This document shows positions 53,891 through 63,444 of a DNA stretch of 64,000 nt, piece by piece. A model generated the notes under the pieces. It was not told the origin of the DNA. It saw nothing but the letters and a program-made list of their open reading frames with translations, and made no database searches. Each line of letters begins with the position of its first letter. Position 1 is the first letter of the stretch. The DNA comes from Marinobacter sp. F4218 (lineage in GTDB: Bacteria > Pseudomonadota > Gammaproteobacteria > Pseudomonadales > Oleiphilaceae), in contig NZ_JAHZIL010000003.1 of NCBI RefSeq assembly GCF_019443085.1, positions 744,001-808,000 of the forward strand. The letters are read 5' to 3'. A program made the translations under genes and the position numbers.

Positions 53891-54373
53891 TCAATGATGA
53901 TGCCCACCCGGCCCATGCACATGGCCGTGCGCCAGCTCTTCCGGATCGGCAGCGCGGACTTCAAGGATTTCGATATCAAAGGTCAGGGTTTTACCGGCCA
54001 TCGGATGGTTGGTGTCGACATCGGCAAACTTGTGGCCGACCTTAACGACAACCACATGGCGAGGGCCGTGCTCGGTTTGCACCTGGGCGATCATGCCCTT
54101 CTTCCAGCGTTTGGCACCGACCAGATGCTTGATTGGCATACGTTGCAGGGCATCGTCCTTGCGCGGACCGTAGGCTTTTTCCGGAGTGACGGTAACGCTG
54201 AACGTATCGCCGGCATCGCGACCTTCCAGGGCTTCTTCCAGGCCCCGGATAACGCCGCCGTGGCCATGCAGGTAGGCGTTCGGCTCGCCGCCGTGGGAGT
54301 CTTCAATGACGTTGCCCTGATCATCACGGACGCTGTAGTGAAACATGACGACTTGGTTCTTTTCGATTGGCAT
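53891..54373 (-). CDS. slyD: FKBP-type peptidyl-prolyl isomerase SlyD
   Basis: A 160-residue SlyD: FHYSVRDDQGNVIEDSHGGEPNAYLHGHGGVIRGLEEALEGRDAGDTFSV for the FKBP/IF domains, PEKAYGPRKDDALQRMP in the flap, and a metal-binding His-rich tail (HGHVHGPGGHHH). It is a cytoplasmic chaperone and prolyl isomerase, known in other bacteria to deliver nickel to hydrogenases. Here it is far from the hydrogenase genes. Confidence 0.93.
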   Translation of the reverse strand: MPIEKNQVVMFHYSVRDDQGNVIEDSHGGEPNAYLHGHGGVIRGLEEALEGRDAGDTFSVTVTPEKAYGPRKDDALQRMPIKHLVGAKRWKKGMIAQVQTEHGPRHVVVVKVGHKFADVDTNHPMAGKTLTFDIEILEVRAADPEELAHGHVHGPGGHHH

Positions 54374-54428
54374 AGGGTTCTCTGCGACGGTTTAAAGTAC
54401 GCCATTATAGCCGGCAGCGGCGCCGACT

Positions 54429-54656
54429 TCAGGGGAGAAAAAACCATAACGAAAAGCAGGCAACCCCGAAAAGCAGCACTGAAAAATGGACAGCCAGGTT
54501 CTTCCGGGTAGTTGGGGAGGGCTTTCTGGTGAAACTGAAGTAATCCTCACCAAACAACCCCACCCCGCAGCCCTCACAGTAGTTTTTGGAGTAGGAAACC
54601 CTCAGCGCCGATGGCTCAAATTTTTTCCGACAGCTGTAACAACTAGGCTTAATCAT
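54429..54656 (-). CDS. Small zinc-ribbon membrane protein
   Basis: A 75-residue protein. Two CxxC-type pairs (SCYSCRKKF and YCEGCGVGLF) form a zinc ribbon, followed by a C-terminal transmembrane helix (HFSVLLFGVACFSLWFFL). The family is not recognised. The ATG at 54656 has GGAG 6 nt upstream. Confidence 0.65.
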   Translation of the reverse strand: MIKPSCYSCRKKFEPSALRVSYSKNYCEGCGVGLFGEDYFSFTRKPSPTTRKNLAVHFSVLLFGVACFSLWFFLP

Positions 54657-54756
54657 TTCGCACTCCGGCAATCAGCCTCTCCTTGCTTGAAGAACACAGA
54701 ATCCTTTCTGTGCGGTCGGGAGGCATGATAGCTGAGTTGACGGTCACTTGGGCACT

Positions 54757-56535
54757 TTAGGCTTCATTCGCCTTTCGATAAGTACCCTGATAATCAAAGA
54801 TCCGTTCCTGCACCTGCCAGTAATGCTTCTGCTTGCGGGCTATCACAAAATCCGGTGCCGACAACAAGGCTTGCAACTCAAGCACCTCATCCGCCCTGCT
54901 GAACGCTTTCGGGGCCTGGCTGTTGGCGAAACGACGTCCGAACAGCTTGTTAAAGACGGTGCGCTGTGCCGGCTTGCTGAAATCAAACGACTCGCTGAGT
55001 TCTTCCCCATCCTCGCCGTGGTAGGTGATCTTCAGCTTGCTGCCGGCGACACTTAACGTGATGCCGGCGCAGCGGATTACCATGGCGTCCTTGAGTTTGA
55101 GGGCATCTCGTAGCTGATCATCCGGGTCGATAATGGCTTTTCGACACTGCTGACAGTTACGGGCCGCGATGTCATTCTCGCCACCGCAGTGCGGGCACTC
55201 CTTGAACCGGAAACGGTAATCGCACTGTTCAGGACGCTCGTTCTGCAAGGCACTCTCACCCTCTTCCGCAGGCTCCAGCAGTCCCTGACAACGGCGCCCG
55301 TAATGCTCGATCACGCGGCCGTCACTGTCTGATTTACCCCAGAAGATATTGGCAAAACCACAGCCCGGGCAGAACACCTGCACCGGCTCGCTATCGGGGT
55401 TCGGTTTCGGCTCCCCCACTTCCGGGTGATGCAGGTTCACGCTGTTGCCCGCGTAATCAATCACCAGACAATCCTGCTTGCCTTCGTCCAGACGAAGCCC
55501 GCGGCCCACAATCTGCTGATACAGGCTGACCGACTGGGTAGGCCGAAGAATGGCAATGAAGTCCACATGGGGCGCATCAAAGCCCGTGGTCAGCACGGAC
55601 ACATTCACCAGATACTTCAACTGCCGCTGTTTGAAGCGCTGGATCAGCAGATCCCGATCTTTCAGATCGGTCGCGCCGGTCACCAGGGCGGTCTGGTTTT
55701 CCGGCAGATAGCCGGTGATCTCCCGGGCATGGTCCACCGTGGCCGCAAAGATCATCACCCCCTGGCGCTCAGTGGCCAGCTCCATCACCTGCTCAATGAT
55801 GGCACGGGTCACACGCTTGTGTTTGCTCAGCAGCTGGTTGACGTCCTTCTCGGCGTATTCGCCAAAGCGATCCTGAGCCAGCGCGGAGAAATCGTATTGC
55901 GCCACCGCCGCGTTCACCAACTCGGGTTTGGTGAGATATCCCCGACTGATCATGTAGCTCAACGGCAATTCGTAGATGCAGTGCTGGAAGGGCTTATCCT
56001 GCTCTTCACCAGAGCCGCGAACAAAGCCCCGGTAGTGATAGCGGTAGATCCAGCCCATGGCCAAGCGATAGGGGGTGGCGGTGAGCCCGAGCACTTTGAG
56101 GGAATCGTTCTGTTGCCGTAGCAGCTCGATGATCCGTTGATACTGACTGGTTTCCTCACCGCTGACCCGATGGCACTCATCGATGATGACCAACGAATAC
56201 TCATCCCGGAACTGATCCAGATTCGCCGATACGGACTGCACGCTGGCGAAGGTTACCTGATGCCGGTTTTCCTTACGCTTCAGTCCGGCGGAGAAGATGC
56301 CGCCTTCTAATCCATAGCTCTGGTACTTGGCGTGGTTCTGCTCCACAAGCTCTTTTACGTGGGTCAGCACCAGAATTTTGCGGCGGGCCAGTCGGGCCAG
56401 CTCGGCAATGACCAGGCTTTTACCCGCACCGGTTGGCAGCACGATAACGGCGGATTCATCCGACTTGCGGAAATGGTTTAGCGTGGCATCGACCGCTTCC
56501 TGCTGGTAAGGCCGCAGCTTGAAAGGCGCATTCAT
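54757..56535 (-). CDS. radD: DEAD/DEAH-box helicase RadD
   Basis: A 592-residue superfamily 2 helicase. Walker A PTGAGKS (34-40), DECH Walker B, SAT-like LTATP, and helicase motifs in [11 protein letters not shown] and [11 protein letters not shown] Cys-rich insertion ([17 protein letters not shown]...CQQC) follows. This is the RadD/YejH layout, a protein that aids recombination with RecA. Length matches E. coli RadD. Confidence 0.9.
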   Translation of the reverse strand: MNAPFKLRPYQQEAVDATLNHFRKSDESAVIVLPTGAGKSLVIAELARLARRKILVLTHVKELVEQNHAKYQSYGLEGGIFSAGLKRKENRHQVTFASVQSVSANLDQFRDEYSLVIIDECHRVSGEETSQYQRIIELLRQQNDSLKVLGLTATPYRLAMGWIYRYHYRGFVRGSGEEQDKPFQHCIYELPLSYMISRGYLTKPELVNAAVAQYDFSALAQDRFGEYAEKDVNQLLSKHKRVTRAIIEQVMELATERQGVMIFAATVDHAREITGYLPENQTALVTGATDLKDRDLLIQRFKQRQLKYLVNVSVLTTGFDAPHVDFIAILRPTQSVSLYQQIVGRGLRLDEGKQDCLVIDYAGNSVNLHHPEVGEPKPNPDSEPVQVFCPGCGFANIFWGKSDSDGRVIEHYGRRCQGLLEPAEEGESALQNERPEQCDYRFRFKECPHCGGENDIAARNCQQCRKAIIDPDDQLRDALKLKDAMVIRCAGITLSVAGSKLKITYHGEDGEELSESFDFSKPAQRTVFNKLFGRRFANSQAPKAFSRADEVLELQALLSAPDFVIARKQKHYWQVQERIFDYQGTYRKANEA

Positions 56536-56611
56536 TCGTGGTGCTTAATCGCTATCAGGAGGAGAAGGCGGTCATACTAGCAAATGCAGCTGCCGTTGCC
56601 TGTGAGGCATC

Positions 56612-56633
56612 AATAAATCTGTCCCGGTTTTTT
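56612..56633 (+). repeat. Dispersed short repeat copy
   Basis: AATAAATCTGTCCCGGTTTT plus T/C, the best example of this repeat in the window. Confidence 0.6.
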
Positions 56634-56796
56634 CATCACCCGTAGTAGGCCTGTAGCTGTTAAATCAGCCACGAAAGGACTAAATTTGAGGTGATAAGCT
56701 GCGCATGCAGAGCCAGTAACTGGCAGTTCGTATTCAGACTCTGACCGGAGTAGACATGCCGGCTCCACCACCAATACGGTCCACTGGAGTCATGTC

Positions 56797-58422
56797 ATGA
56801 ACACAATCTCTTACTTAGTACTTGCGGTTACTCTGAGCTTTATCCCTCCCGCGTTGGCACATCAGGACACCATGAATGAAGATCATCCTCATAGCGCCGG
56901 GGATGACGTCGGCACCGTCAATTTTCAGGCCGACTGTGATGACGGTGTGCGCGCTGACGTCGATCACGCACTGGGCCTGATGCATCACATGATGTACACC
57001 CAGGCCCGCGCCGAGTTCAGCGCCATTATCCAGGCCGATCCCGACTGTGCCATGGCCCATTGGGGTGTCGCCACATCGCTGTTCCAGCCATTATGGGGCA
57101 CAACACCGACTGCTGAGGATATCACTCTGGGTCGCCAGGAAATCCAGCAAGCGCGTGACGCTGCCGAAGATGAGCGTGAACGGCTGCTGATAGACGCTAC
57201 CGCTGCGTTCTTCGAGCCGGATACCGACCAGGTCCGGGAGCGGCTGGCCGGCTGGATTGAGGGTATGGACCAGGCCTATCAGGCCTTCCCGGACGACGCT
57301 AACGTCGCTACCCTTTATGCCTTGTCCCGCTTGACGCTGGCGCTTTCCGCCGAAGACCGCAAGGCGCTGTACAACGAAGCAGAACAGGTACTGCGTGCGG
57401 TTTGGGAGGCCGAGCCCACCCATCCCGGGGCCGTGCATTACTCCATACATGCCACGGATGCCGATGGCCGAGCTGGGAACGCCACTGAAATCGTGGACTC
57501 CTATACCGGGATAGCCCCCAGCGTTCCCCATGCCTTGCACATGCCGTCTCACATTTATGTGCGGCTCGGTGACTGGCCCCAGATGATCGAATGGAATCAG
57601 CAGTCCGCAGACGTGGCGGTCGATCACAAGGTCGATGGCGCCACGTCGTTCCACTACATTCATGCCCTTGATTATCTGGTCTATGGCCACCTCCAGCGGG
57701 GTGAAGACAGCGCGGCACGCAGCGTCTGGGAGTCCGCCCAGGCCAACGGACCACACCAGGCCAATTTCCCCGGCGCCTTCCACCTGGCATCCATCCCCGC
57801 AAGGTTGGCCGTTGAGGAGCGGGATTGGGAAGCGGCGGCCGCCATTACCCCTCGTGCGGTCGACTATGTTAACTGGGACATGTTCCCCTGGCCCGAGGCT
57901 CTGAGTTGGTTTGCACGCGGGCTTGGGGCCGTCCACACCGGTGATCTGGAAGCCGCCCGCACGGCTGAACAGCGCCTAGAGACTCTGGCGGAAACCGCCC
58001 GGTCCGCTGCCGATCCGCGTTTCTCGACCTACATTGAGGTGGATCGGAGGATTCTTGCCGGGTGGATTGCGCAGGCCGAGGGTGAACCAGACCGTGCCAT
58101 CGAACTGATGCGTTCCGCCGGGCAGCTGGAAGCCAGTGTCGAGAAGCATCCGGTCAGCCCCGGAACCCTGCTCCCCCCCTACGAGGCTCTTGGCGATCTG
58201 TTACTCGCCCTGGATCGCCCGGCCGAAGCTCTCGACGCTTATCAGCAGTCCGATCAAACCTGGCCGAATCGGTATAACACCCTGGAAGGAGCGGCCCTTG
58301 CGGCCGATCTGGGCGGCGATACCGGATCCGCCGGGCAGTGGGCCCGTCGACTGCTGGAGACAGCCCCGGAAACAGAGCGCGGCTCGATCAAACGAATACA
58401 GATGCTGGCAGGGAGAAGCTAG
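56797..58422 (+). CDS. Periplasmic TPR-repeat protein
   Basis: A 541-residue protein with a signal peptide (LVLAVTLSFIPPALA/HQ). It has His/Asp-rich N-terminus (HQDTMNEDHPHSAGDDVG), then helical repeats of TPR type: AMAHWGVATSLFQPLWG, PDDANVATLYALSRLTLA, HYSIHATDADG, PHALHMPSHIYVRLGDW, TFHYIHALDYLVYG-like, ending with YEALGDLLLALDRPAEALDAYQQS. The HxxxHxH-like pattern near HALHMPSHIY is shared with proteins of unknown enzymatic role. A strong terminator follows. Confidence 0.8.
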   Translation: MNTISYLVLAVTLSFIPPALAHQDTMNEDHPHSAGDDVGTVNFQADCDDGVRADVDHALGLMHHMMYTQARAEFSAIIQADPDCAMAHWGVATSLFQPLWGTTPTAEDITLGRQEIQQARDAAEDERERLLIDATAAFFEPDTDQVRERLAGWIEGMDQAYQAFPDDANVATLYALSRLTLALSAEDRKALYNEAEQVLRAVWEAEPTHPGAVHYSIHATDADGRAGNATEIVDSYTGIAPSVPHALHMPSHIYVRLGDWPQMIEWNQQSADVAVDHKVDGATSFHYIHALDYLVYGHLQRGEDSAARSVWESAQANGPHQANFPGAFHLASIPARLAVEERDWEAAAAITPRAVDYVNWDMFPWPEALSWFARGLGAVHTGDLEAARTAEQRLETLAETARSAADPRFSTYIEVDRRILAGWIAQAEGEPDRAIELMRSAGQLEASVEKHPVSPGTLLPPYEALGDLLLALDRPAEALDAYQQSDQTWPNRYNTLEGAALAADLGGDTGSAGQWARRLLETAPETERGSIKRIQMLAGRS

Positions 58423-58427
58423 GCGCG

Positions 58428-58459
58428 TCCGGGCGGGAGCCTCCAGGTTCCCGCCCGGA
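58428..58459 (+). terminator. Terminator-like hairpin after the TPR gene
   Basis: TCCGGGCGGGA and TCCCGCCCGGA form an 11-bp stem with a 10-nt loop, 6 nt after the stop codon; a short T-run follows further on. Confidence 0.65.
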
Positions 58460-58502
58460 GGCCGGTTTTCCTGTGAGCCGGATAATTCTGGCTCGAAGAA
58501 CA

Positions 58503-59360
58503 TCATCCGGAGCTGCGCGGGTCGGGCGTCTCTTCATTAAGCCAGGTACCGCAGTGTTTACAGTATTTGGCGTCGACTTCATGGCGATGTTTACCGCATC
58601 CCGGGCAGGCTTCATCGGAGTAACGTTCCGCGCGCAGGGTGCGAATCACTTCCGCGGAAAAAACCCCGACGGGCAGCGCGATGATCGAGTAGCCCGTCAA
58701 CATGATCATCATGGAAATGAACTGGCCCCAGCCAGTCACCGGGGTTATATCGCCATAGCCCACGGTTGTCAGTGTCACGATGCCCCAGTAGATCGATGTG
58801 GGAATACTGGTAAAGCCGGCCTCGGCCGGCTCAATCAGATAGAGCAAAGAAGAGAAGATGGTGACGACCATCAGCACGGCAAACAGAAAAAGCAGGATCT
58901 GGTGCCGGCTGCGAATCAGGGCTTCCATCAGCAGGCGGCCCTCGCCCACTACCGTCATCATTTCCAGTACCCGGAACAGACGCAGGGTCCGCAGCAGACG
59001 CACGACGACGAGAGTCTGGGCCCCCGGGAACAACAGCGCCAGCCAGGTGGGCAAGACAGCCAGCACGTCGATAATCCCATAAAAGCTTTTCAGGTAAAGC
59101 TTCGGTTTCTCCAGGCAATAGATGCGCAGGGCCAGCTCAATGGTGAACAGCAGCGTTACGCCCCACTCCACACCAAAAAAAAGCTCACCGTAGCGGGCGT
59201 GATATTCCGGCACACTGTCCAGGAGAATAATCCCCACGCTGAGGAATATCAGCAACGCCAAAAAAACATCAAAGCCCTTGGCCAGGCGGGTATCAGACTC
59301 GAAAATGATCTGGAAAAGGCGTGTTTTAATTCCCAGGCCACCGGGTTTTATAGTCGCCAT
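58503..59360 (-). CDS. Voltage-gated potassium-channel-like protein with C-terminal zinc ribbon
   Basis: A 285-residue six-helix ion channel. S4 holds spaced arginines (VVVRLLRTLRLFRVLEMM, R121, R124, R127, R130), the pore helix ends in TTVGYGD (199-204) and S6 follows. After S6 comes a soluble part with CPGCGKHRHEVDAKYCKHCG, a zinc ribbon. The start ATG at 59360 has GAGG upstream. The zinc ribbon may sense metal or redox state (guess). Confidence 0.88.
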   Translation of the reverse strand: MATIKPGGLGIKTRLFQIIFESDTRLAKGFDVFLALLIFLSVGIILLDSVPEYHARYGELFFGVEWGVTLLFTIELALRIYCLEKPKLYLKSFYGIIDVLAVLPTWLALLFPGAQTLVVVRLLRTLRLFRVLEMMTVVGEGRLLMEALIRSRHQILLFLFAVLMVVTIFSSLLYLIEPAEAGFTSIPTSIYWGIVTLTTVGYGDITPVTGWGQFISMMIMLTGYSIIALPVGVFSAEVIRTLRAERYSDEACPGCGKHRHEVDAKYCKHCGTWLNEETPDPRSSG

Positions 59361-59620
59361 CCAAGCTGCCTCTCTACCAGTTACTGAAAGTCGAAAATCC
59401 GGCGAATAGGTGCAACCCAGGACTACTAATCCTGCAAACCGCCGTATTGCCCCTGAACATTGACTGTAGACGCTAACCGTTTTGGTTGCCGCAGCGATCA
59501 TGCCCAGGTCCGTCGCTACCCTCGAACTGCCGAGTATGCGCAACAAATACATAAAGATTATAATCACGGACTAAGCCAGACCCACTCTACTTCTGAACTC
59601 CAAGCCTCAGGCCTATTACT

Positions 59621-60553
59621 GTGAGCACCGTCCATCGAAGTAAGAAAAACCAGGCCAGGCCAGTTCGCAAAGGTCTGCACCCGAGGAATCTACACAACCA
59701 AGGCTATGACTTCCCAGCTCTCGTAAAAAACCACCCAGCGCTAGCTCCCCATGTGAAACCGAACGCTCACGGCGACCTTTCCATCAATTTCGCAGACCCA
59801 TTGGCAGTAAAAACTCTCAACGCCGCGTTATTAAACCGATACTACGACATTGTCGACTGGGATATACCAGAAGGCGCGCTTTGCCCTCCAATCCCGGGCA
59901 GAGCCGACTATATCCATTACATTGCTGACTTGCTTGGGCCTGAACAGCCCAACATCAAGCTGCTCGATATAGGAACTGGAGCAAATGGAATCTACCCGAT
60001 ACTGGCCTGCCAAATTTACGGCTGGCAGTGTGTCGGTAGTGACATTAACACTCAGTCGCTTGAGAACGTTGCCACGATAATCGCCAACAATCCCACACTC
60101 AAAGACCGCTTCGCGCTGCGCACGCAACCCGATAAAAACCACATTTTTGAAGGGATCATTCAAGCCGGGGAGTTCTTTGACGTCAGCGTGTGCAACCCAC
60201 CCTTCCATGCCTCGCTCGATGAAGCAGTTAAAGGTAGCCAGCTTAAACTCAATAACCTTGCTCGTAGTCGAGGTGAACAGAAAGCAAAAACCAAATCCCC
60301 CACTCTGAATTTTGGCGGACTGGGAGCAGAGCTTTGGTGCAAGGGGGGCGAACAGCTGTTTCTCAAAAAGCTAATAAAAGAAAGCCAGGTGTATTCAACT
60401 CAATGCCGCTGGTTTACCAGCCTGGTTTCAAAAGCCGACAATGTTAAGCCTGCAAAGAAGTTGATTCGTAAGCTCGGTGCAGTCGATATACGGGAAATAG
60501 AGATGAAGCAGGGCAATAAGATTACGAGGGTATTGGCCTGGACATTCATCTGA
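59621..60553 (+). CDS. rlmF: 23S rRNA (adenine(1618)-N6)-methyltransferase
   Basis: A 310-residue methyltransferase: LHPRNLHNQGYDFPALVKNHPAL at the start, SAM motif LLDIGTGANGIYP (114-126), and the N6-adenine motif NPPF at 192-195 (CNPPFHAS). These match E. coli RlmF (YbiN). It starts with GTG. It modifies A1618 of 23S rRNA. Confidence 0.93.
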   Translation: MSTVHRSKKNQARPVRKGLHPRNLHNQGYDFPALVKNHPALAPHVKPNAHGDLSINFADPLAVKTLNAALLNRYYDIVDWDIPEGALCPPIPGRADYIHYIADLLGPEQPNIKLLDIGTGANGIYPILACQIYGWQCVGSDINTQSLENVATIIANNPTLKDRFALRTQPDKNHIFEGIIQAGEFFDVSVCNPPFHASLDEAVKGSQLKLNNLARSRGEQKAKTKSPTLNFGGLGAELWCKGGEQLFLKKLIKESQVYSTQCRWFTSLVSKADNVKPAKKLIRKLGAVDIREIEMKQGNKITRVLAWTFI

Positions 60554-60578
60554 GCGAAGGGGCTTTTGAACGCCCAAT

Positions 60579-61619
60579 TCAGCCAGTGAACATCAACACC
60601 ACACCAAGCCCGTAGAGCACCATGATCGCCAGACTCTCTGCACCGATTCGACCGACGCCATAGCGTTCCCGACGTATCAGCCCCATGATCAGGATGGCCG
60701 ACATCAAGAGGGTCAGTGCGACCCAACGTTCCGAGTCGGCGGTCATCGTGTGGTAGAGCGAGCCGTCCCGGTAGGCGATGTCCGAAGCGGCCATGAAAAG
60801 CGTATCGAAGGCATTCCCACCGATGATGCCAGCCACCGCGAGTGTGAGCGCACCCTGCCTTACCGCGGCAATTGACGTTACCAGCTCCGGAATGGACGTA
60901 CTGATCGCTGTCAGAAGAACACCGACGATTGTCTGGCTTAACCCGGCTTCCGAGCTGATTGTCGTGGCGGCGGGCTCCATTACCAGGCCAGCCACTCCAA
61001 GCGTTGCCATGAGCACTGTGAATTCCGTCCAGAGACGGCTCATTGATGCCAGTTGGTTCTTGGTCTCCGGCTCGTCCTCCCGGGTCTCACGGGTAATGGA
61101 GGGGCGCCACATGGGGTTGTCGCCGGCACTCTGGATGAGCCGGGTGCCGTAGAAATAGAAGCCCAGCAGTATTGGGGTAACGGGGTGGATGTTCCAGAGG
61201 GTCACATCCGGCAAGCTCGGTGCCAAAAGGATCAACGCCAGGAGCGCGATCAGCAGTCCGTTCTGCATCATGTTCGGGGCTGAGGCAGCTGCGTGTTCCA
61301 GGTTCGCGCGACGATAGACAATGTCGGCAATGGCCAGGAAAAAGGTCTGCACCGCGATGCCCCCAAGGGCATTACTGACAGCCAGCTCCGGGTGCCCCTG
61401 GTAGGCGGCCGTTACCGAGAGCACCGCACCACTTAGGGATGTCGCTGCCCCCAGAAGCACGGCTCCAGCTGTCGCCTCACCCAGCCCGGTCCGGTCGGCG
61501 AGCTGGTCGACCACGCGCGTGATGCGTGTCCCCGCGATAGCAATCACCAGGGCACAGATACTGAAAACCACGATGCTCTGTAACAGCGTCCAGCTGTCCG
61601 GATCCATGATCGGCACCAT
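60579..61619 (-). CDS. Sodium/calcium exchanger-family membrane protein
   Basis: A 346-residue Ca2+:cation antiporter superfamily protein with two inverted repeats: GEATAGAVLLGAATSLSGAVLSV and VGVLLTAISTSIPELVTSIAAVRQGALTLAVAGIIGGNAFDTLF. The second has the usual SIPE and GNxFD motifs, the first a weaker version (SLSG for the SxPE). It may carry Ca2+ or another cation. GGAGG precedes the ATG. Confidence 0.83.
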   Translation of the reverse strand: MVPIMDPDSWTLLQSIVVFSICALVIAIAGTRITRVVDQLADRTGLGEATAGAVLLGAATSLSGAVLSVTAAYQGHPELAVSNALGGIAVQTFFLAIADIVYRRANLEHAAASAPNMMQNGLLIALLALILLAPSLPDVTLWNIHPVTPILLGFYFYGTRLIQSAGDNPMWRPSITRETREDEPETKNQLASMSRLWTEFTVLMATLGVAGLVMEPAATTISSEAGLSQTIVGVLLTAISTSIPELVTSIAAVRQGALTLAVAGIIGGNAFDTLFMAASDIAYRDGSLYHTMTADSERWVALTLLMSAILIMGLIRRERYGVGRIGAESLAIMVLYGLGVVLMFTG

Positions 61620-61723
61620 CGCCCTCCCTTATAAAGCCGGGCACAATCACCCTGGCCTGTCTTGGCACCAGCTTCTCCTTGCTGTTGAAGCACAGAATCC
61701 GTTCTGTGCGCTGGCAGCCGATG

Positions 61724-62119
61724 TTAACCGAGGTACCGGCGGTGTTGGTAGCGACTCAACAAGTCCCGATAAAGCCGATTATTCCAGTTCTGAACGATAA
61801 TCTGGGACCGGAACAGTTGCCACAATTCCCAGGAATAAACGATCAAAAGAAGGATAACACCCGGCCAAACGAAACCAGCTGCGAAACACCCAATAGCAAA
61901 AAGCAAAGCACCAATATCAATCAGCCCCGATTGCCAGCGCCCCAGATAAAAATGGTGCAATCCGGTGATAAAAAACCAGTTCAATGCAGCATATGTGTCC
62001 GGATCCTTAACCGCTTTCCCCGCTTGCCGATAGAATTCTGCCCGCTGCTCATCTGAAAGCTCGCGAATCGCCTTTCTGAGCGAATCTTCCTCGGCATCAA
62101 CTTCTTCTTGTTTCAACAT
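61724..62119 (-). CDS. TM2-domain protein
   Basis: A 131-residue protein: a charged N-terminal helix (EEVDAEEDSLRKAIRELSDEQRAEFYRQ), then a TM2 domain with two helices (LNWFFITGLHHFYLGRWQSGLIDIGALLFAIGCFAAGFVWPG) and a polar tail. The function of TM2 proteins is unknown. The start overlaps the end of the yidD gene by 23 bp. Confidence 0.82.
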   Translation of the reverse strand: MLKQEEVDAEEDSLRKAIRELSDEQRAEFYRQAGKAVKDPDTYAALNWFFITGLHHFYLGRWQSGLIDIGALLFAIGCFAAGFVWPGVILLLIVYSWELWQLFRSQIIVQNWNNRLYRDLLSRYQHRRYLG

Positions 62120-62354
62120 GCTCGATATCCCAGGTGACCGGCTCGATGCATTTACAGATCGCGTCCGACCTGTTGCACCTACGAAGACGGTGAAAAGTTA
62201 ATGCCAGGCCTTTGCGAAGACCGAATTGCCGGATAGCCTCTTCAGAATAGGCAGAGCAACTCGGTTCAAAATTGCAGTCGATGCCAAACCATCGGATGCC
62301 GCCACCCGTTCGACGATAAAACCCGATGGCCTTCAGAGCTAACGTCTTCAGCAC
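62097..62354 (-). CDS. yidD: YidD-family membrane protein insertion efficiency factor
   Basis: An 85-residue YidD-type protein with the motif CNFEPSCSAYSEEAIRQFGLRKGLALTFHRLRRCNR (PSCSxYxxxAI and RLxRC). The short CNFEPS form is usual. Normally yidD lies between rnpA and yidC; here it overlaps a TM2 gene. It starts with GTG and has an unusual acidic C-terminus (DIEHVETRRS). Confidence 0.88.
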   Translation of the reverse strand: MLKTLALKAIGFYRRTGGGIRWFGIDCNFEPSCSAYSEEAIRQFGLRKGLALTFHRLRRCNRSDAICKCIEPVTWDIEHVETRRS

Positions 62355-62357
62355 CTG

Positions 62358-62579
62358 TTAGCGCCCCAACGTAACAATCACAGATTCACGCTGCCAAAAC
62401 AGCCAGAAGCGCTTCATCTCCAGAACCTGGAATACAACCTGCCAACCTTCAGAAGCGTAGCGGTTCAGTTCCGCTTCAATTTTTTTCAGGGGCAAGCCGG
62501 AGGAGCCCAGCAGCAATGTGCCACAGCCGCCCTCCGTGATATGGACCATCTTGTATTCGGTAAAACGCTGCTCCGTCAT
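62358..62579 (-). CDS. DUF4177 protein
   Basis: A 73-residue protein: YKMVHITEGGCGTLLLGSSGLPLKKIEAELNRYASEGWQVVFQVLEMKRFWLFW. This is the DUF4177 family (LNxYAxEGWxVV). GGAGAT lies 5 nt before the ATG at 62579. The gene abuts yidD with a 3-bp gap and likely shares its transcript. Confidence 0.82.
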   Translation of the reverse strand: MTEQRFTEYKMVHITEGGCGTLLLGSSGLPLKKIEAELNRYASEGWQVVFQVLEMKRFWLFWQRESVIVTLGR

Positions 62580-62802
62580 AACATCTCCATTTTTTTGAGT
62601 AAATCTGGGCCGCTCCAGAGCCGACCGCACCTCCCCCATGGAAAACACCCTCGCGAATTCCGCGAATCGCTGCCCGCCAAACCACAGCTGGACTACCGGC
62701 AGGGAAAAAATACCGCGGGCCGCACACACCGGTGCGGCGGCTTCCTGGCAGACCCCATAGCCGGAACAAACCACTACTTCAGTAGGTGGTTCAGGGTCGA
62801 AA

Positions 62803-62833
62803 AAAAAGCCTTCCCGTTGGAGAAAGGCTTTTT
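62803..62833 (-). terminator. Bidirectional-looking terminator
   Basis: AAAAAGCCTT and AAGGCTTTTT form a 10-bp stem around 11 nt, 36 nt downstream of the glycine-zipper gene on the minus strand. Confidence 0.75.
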
Positions 62834-62868
62834 GATGCGCACAGATCGAATGGCAGGCTTGTCGCGTT

Positions 62869-63204
62869 TCAGCAGTTGCCCTTTTTCGCCTGGCCCGGTG
62901 GGCAGAAATGGCCACCAGACTTACGGTAAGACCGGCGATCGTCATAATCATAGTCATGACGACGGCGATCATGGTCGCGATAGTATTCTCTATCATGATC
63001 TCTAGTGGTAATGGCTGTTCCCGTTGCCGCACCGACGGCACCGCCGAGAATAGCACCGTCCCTGCCGCCTACTTCGTTGCCGATGGCAGCCCCGATTGCT
63101 CCGCCAATACCGCCACCCAGCGCAGCGTCGGCTGTGTCATCGGCAACGGCACCCAATGAGGTGGCACTCAGAGATAGAAAAACGAGCAGTGATTTCATAT
63201 TCAT
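62869..63204 (-). CDS. Secreted glycine-zipper protein
   Basis: A 111-residue protein with a signal peptide (LLVFLSLSATSLGAVA/DD). It has a glycine-zipper run (GGGIGGAIGAAIGNEVGG, ILGGAVGAATGTAI) and an Asp/Arg/Tyr-rich tail (DHDREYYRDHDRRRHDYDYDDRR) with two Cys. No family function known. I start at the ATG at 63204 (GGGATT 8 nt before); 63198 is possible. Confidence 0.75.
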   Translation of the reverse strand: MNMKSLLVFLSLSATSLGAVADDTADAALGGGIGGAIGAAIGNEVGGRDGAILGGAVGAATGTAITTRDHDREYYRDHDRRRHDYDYDDRRSYRKSGGHFCPPGQAKKGNC

Positions 63205-63379
63205 TGGTGTAAATCCCATTGTTCAGGTGGTCTGACCTGCCCGGTATGACGGGTAGGAATCCAGTATCTCCATCCTCCCATCAGTCACGTACCAGGTTTG
63301 TGAACCACTCCGAGAATATCAGAAATACACGCGATTCCACCCTTACCTTTTATTTATATTTCAATATGTTACAAAGTGT

Positions 63380-63422
63380 AAAGGGGCAGACTGACCCTCC
63401 TGAAGTCAATCCGCCCCCTTTT
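63380..63422. terminator. Hairpin between glycine-zipper and AGCS genes
   Basis: AAAGGGG (63380-63386) pairs with CCCCTTT (63415-63421), with imperfect inner pairing (TGA/TCA). It lies just after the AGCS gene on the minus strand. Probably a terminator. Confidence 0.5.
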
Positions 63423-63444
63423 GATCATGCGCCAGCGTCTGGCC

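Noticed and set aside
62580..62802. An in-frame extension upstream of the DUF4177 start
   Set aside because: The DUF4177 domain begins at the ATG at 62579 with a good ribosome site; the upstream residues look like chance, and the region is crossed by a terminator.
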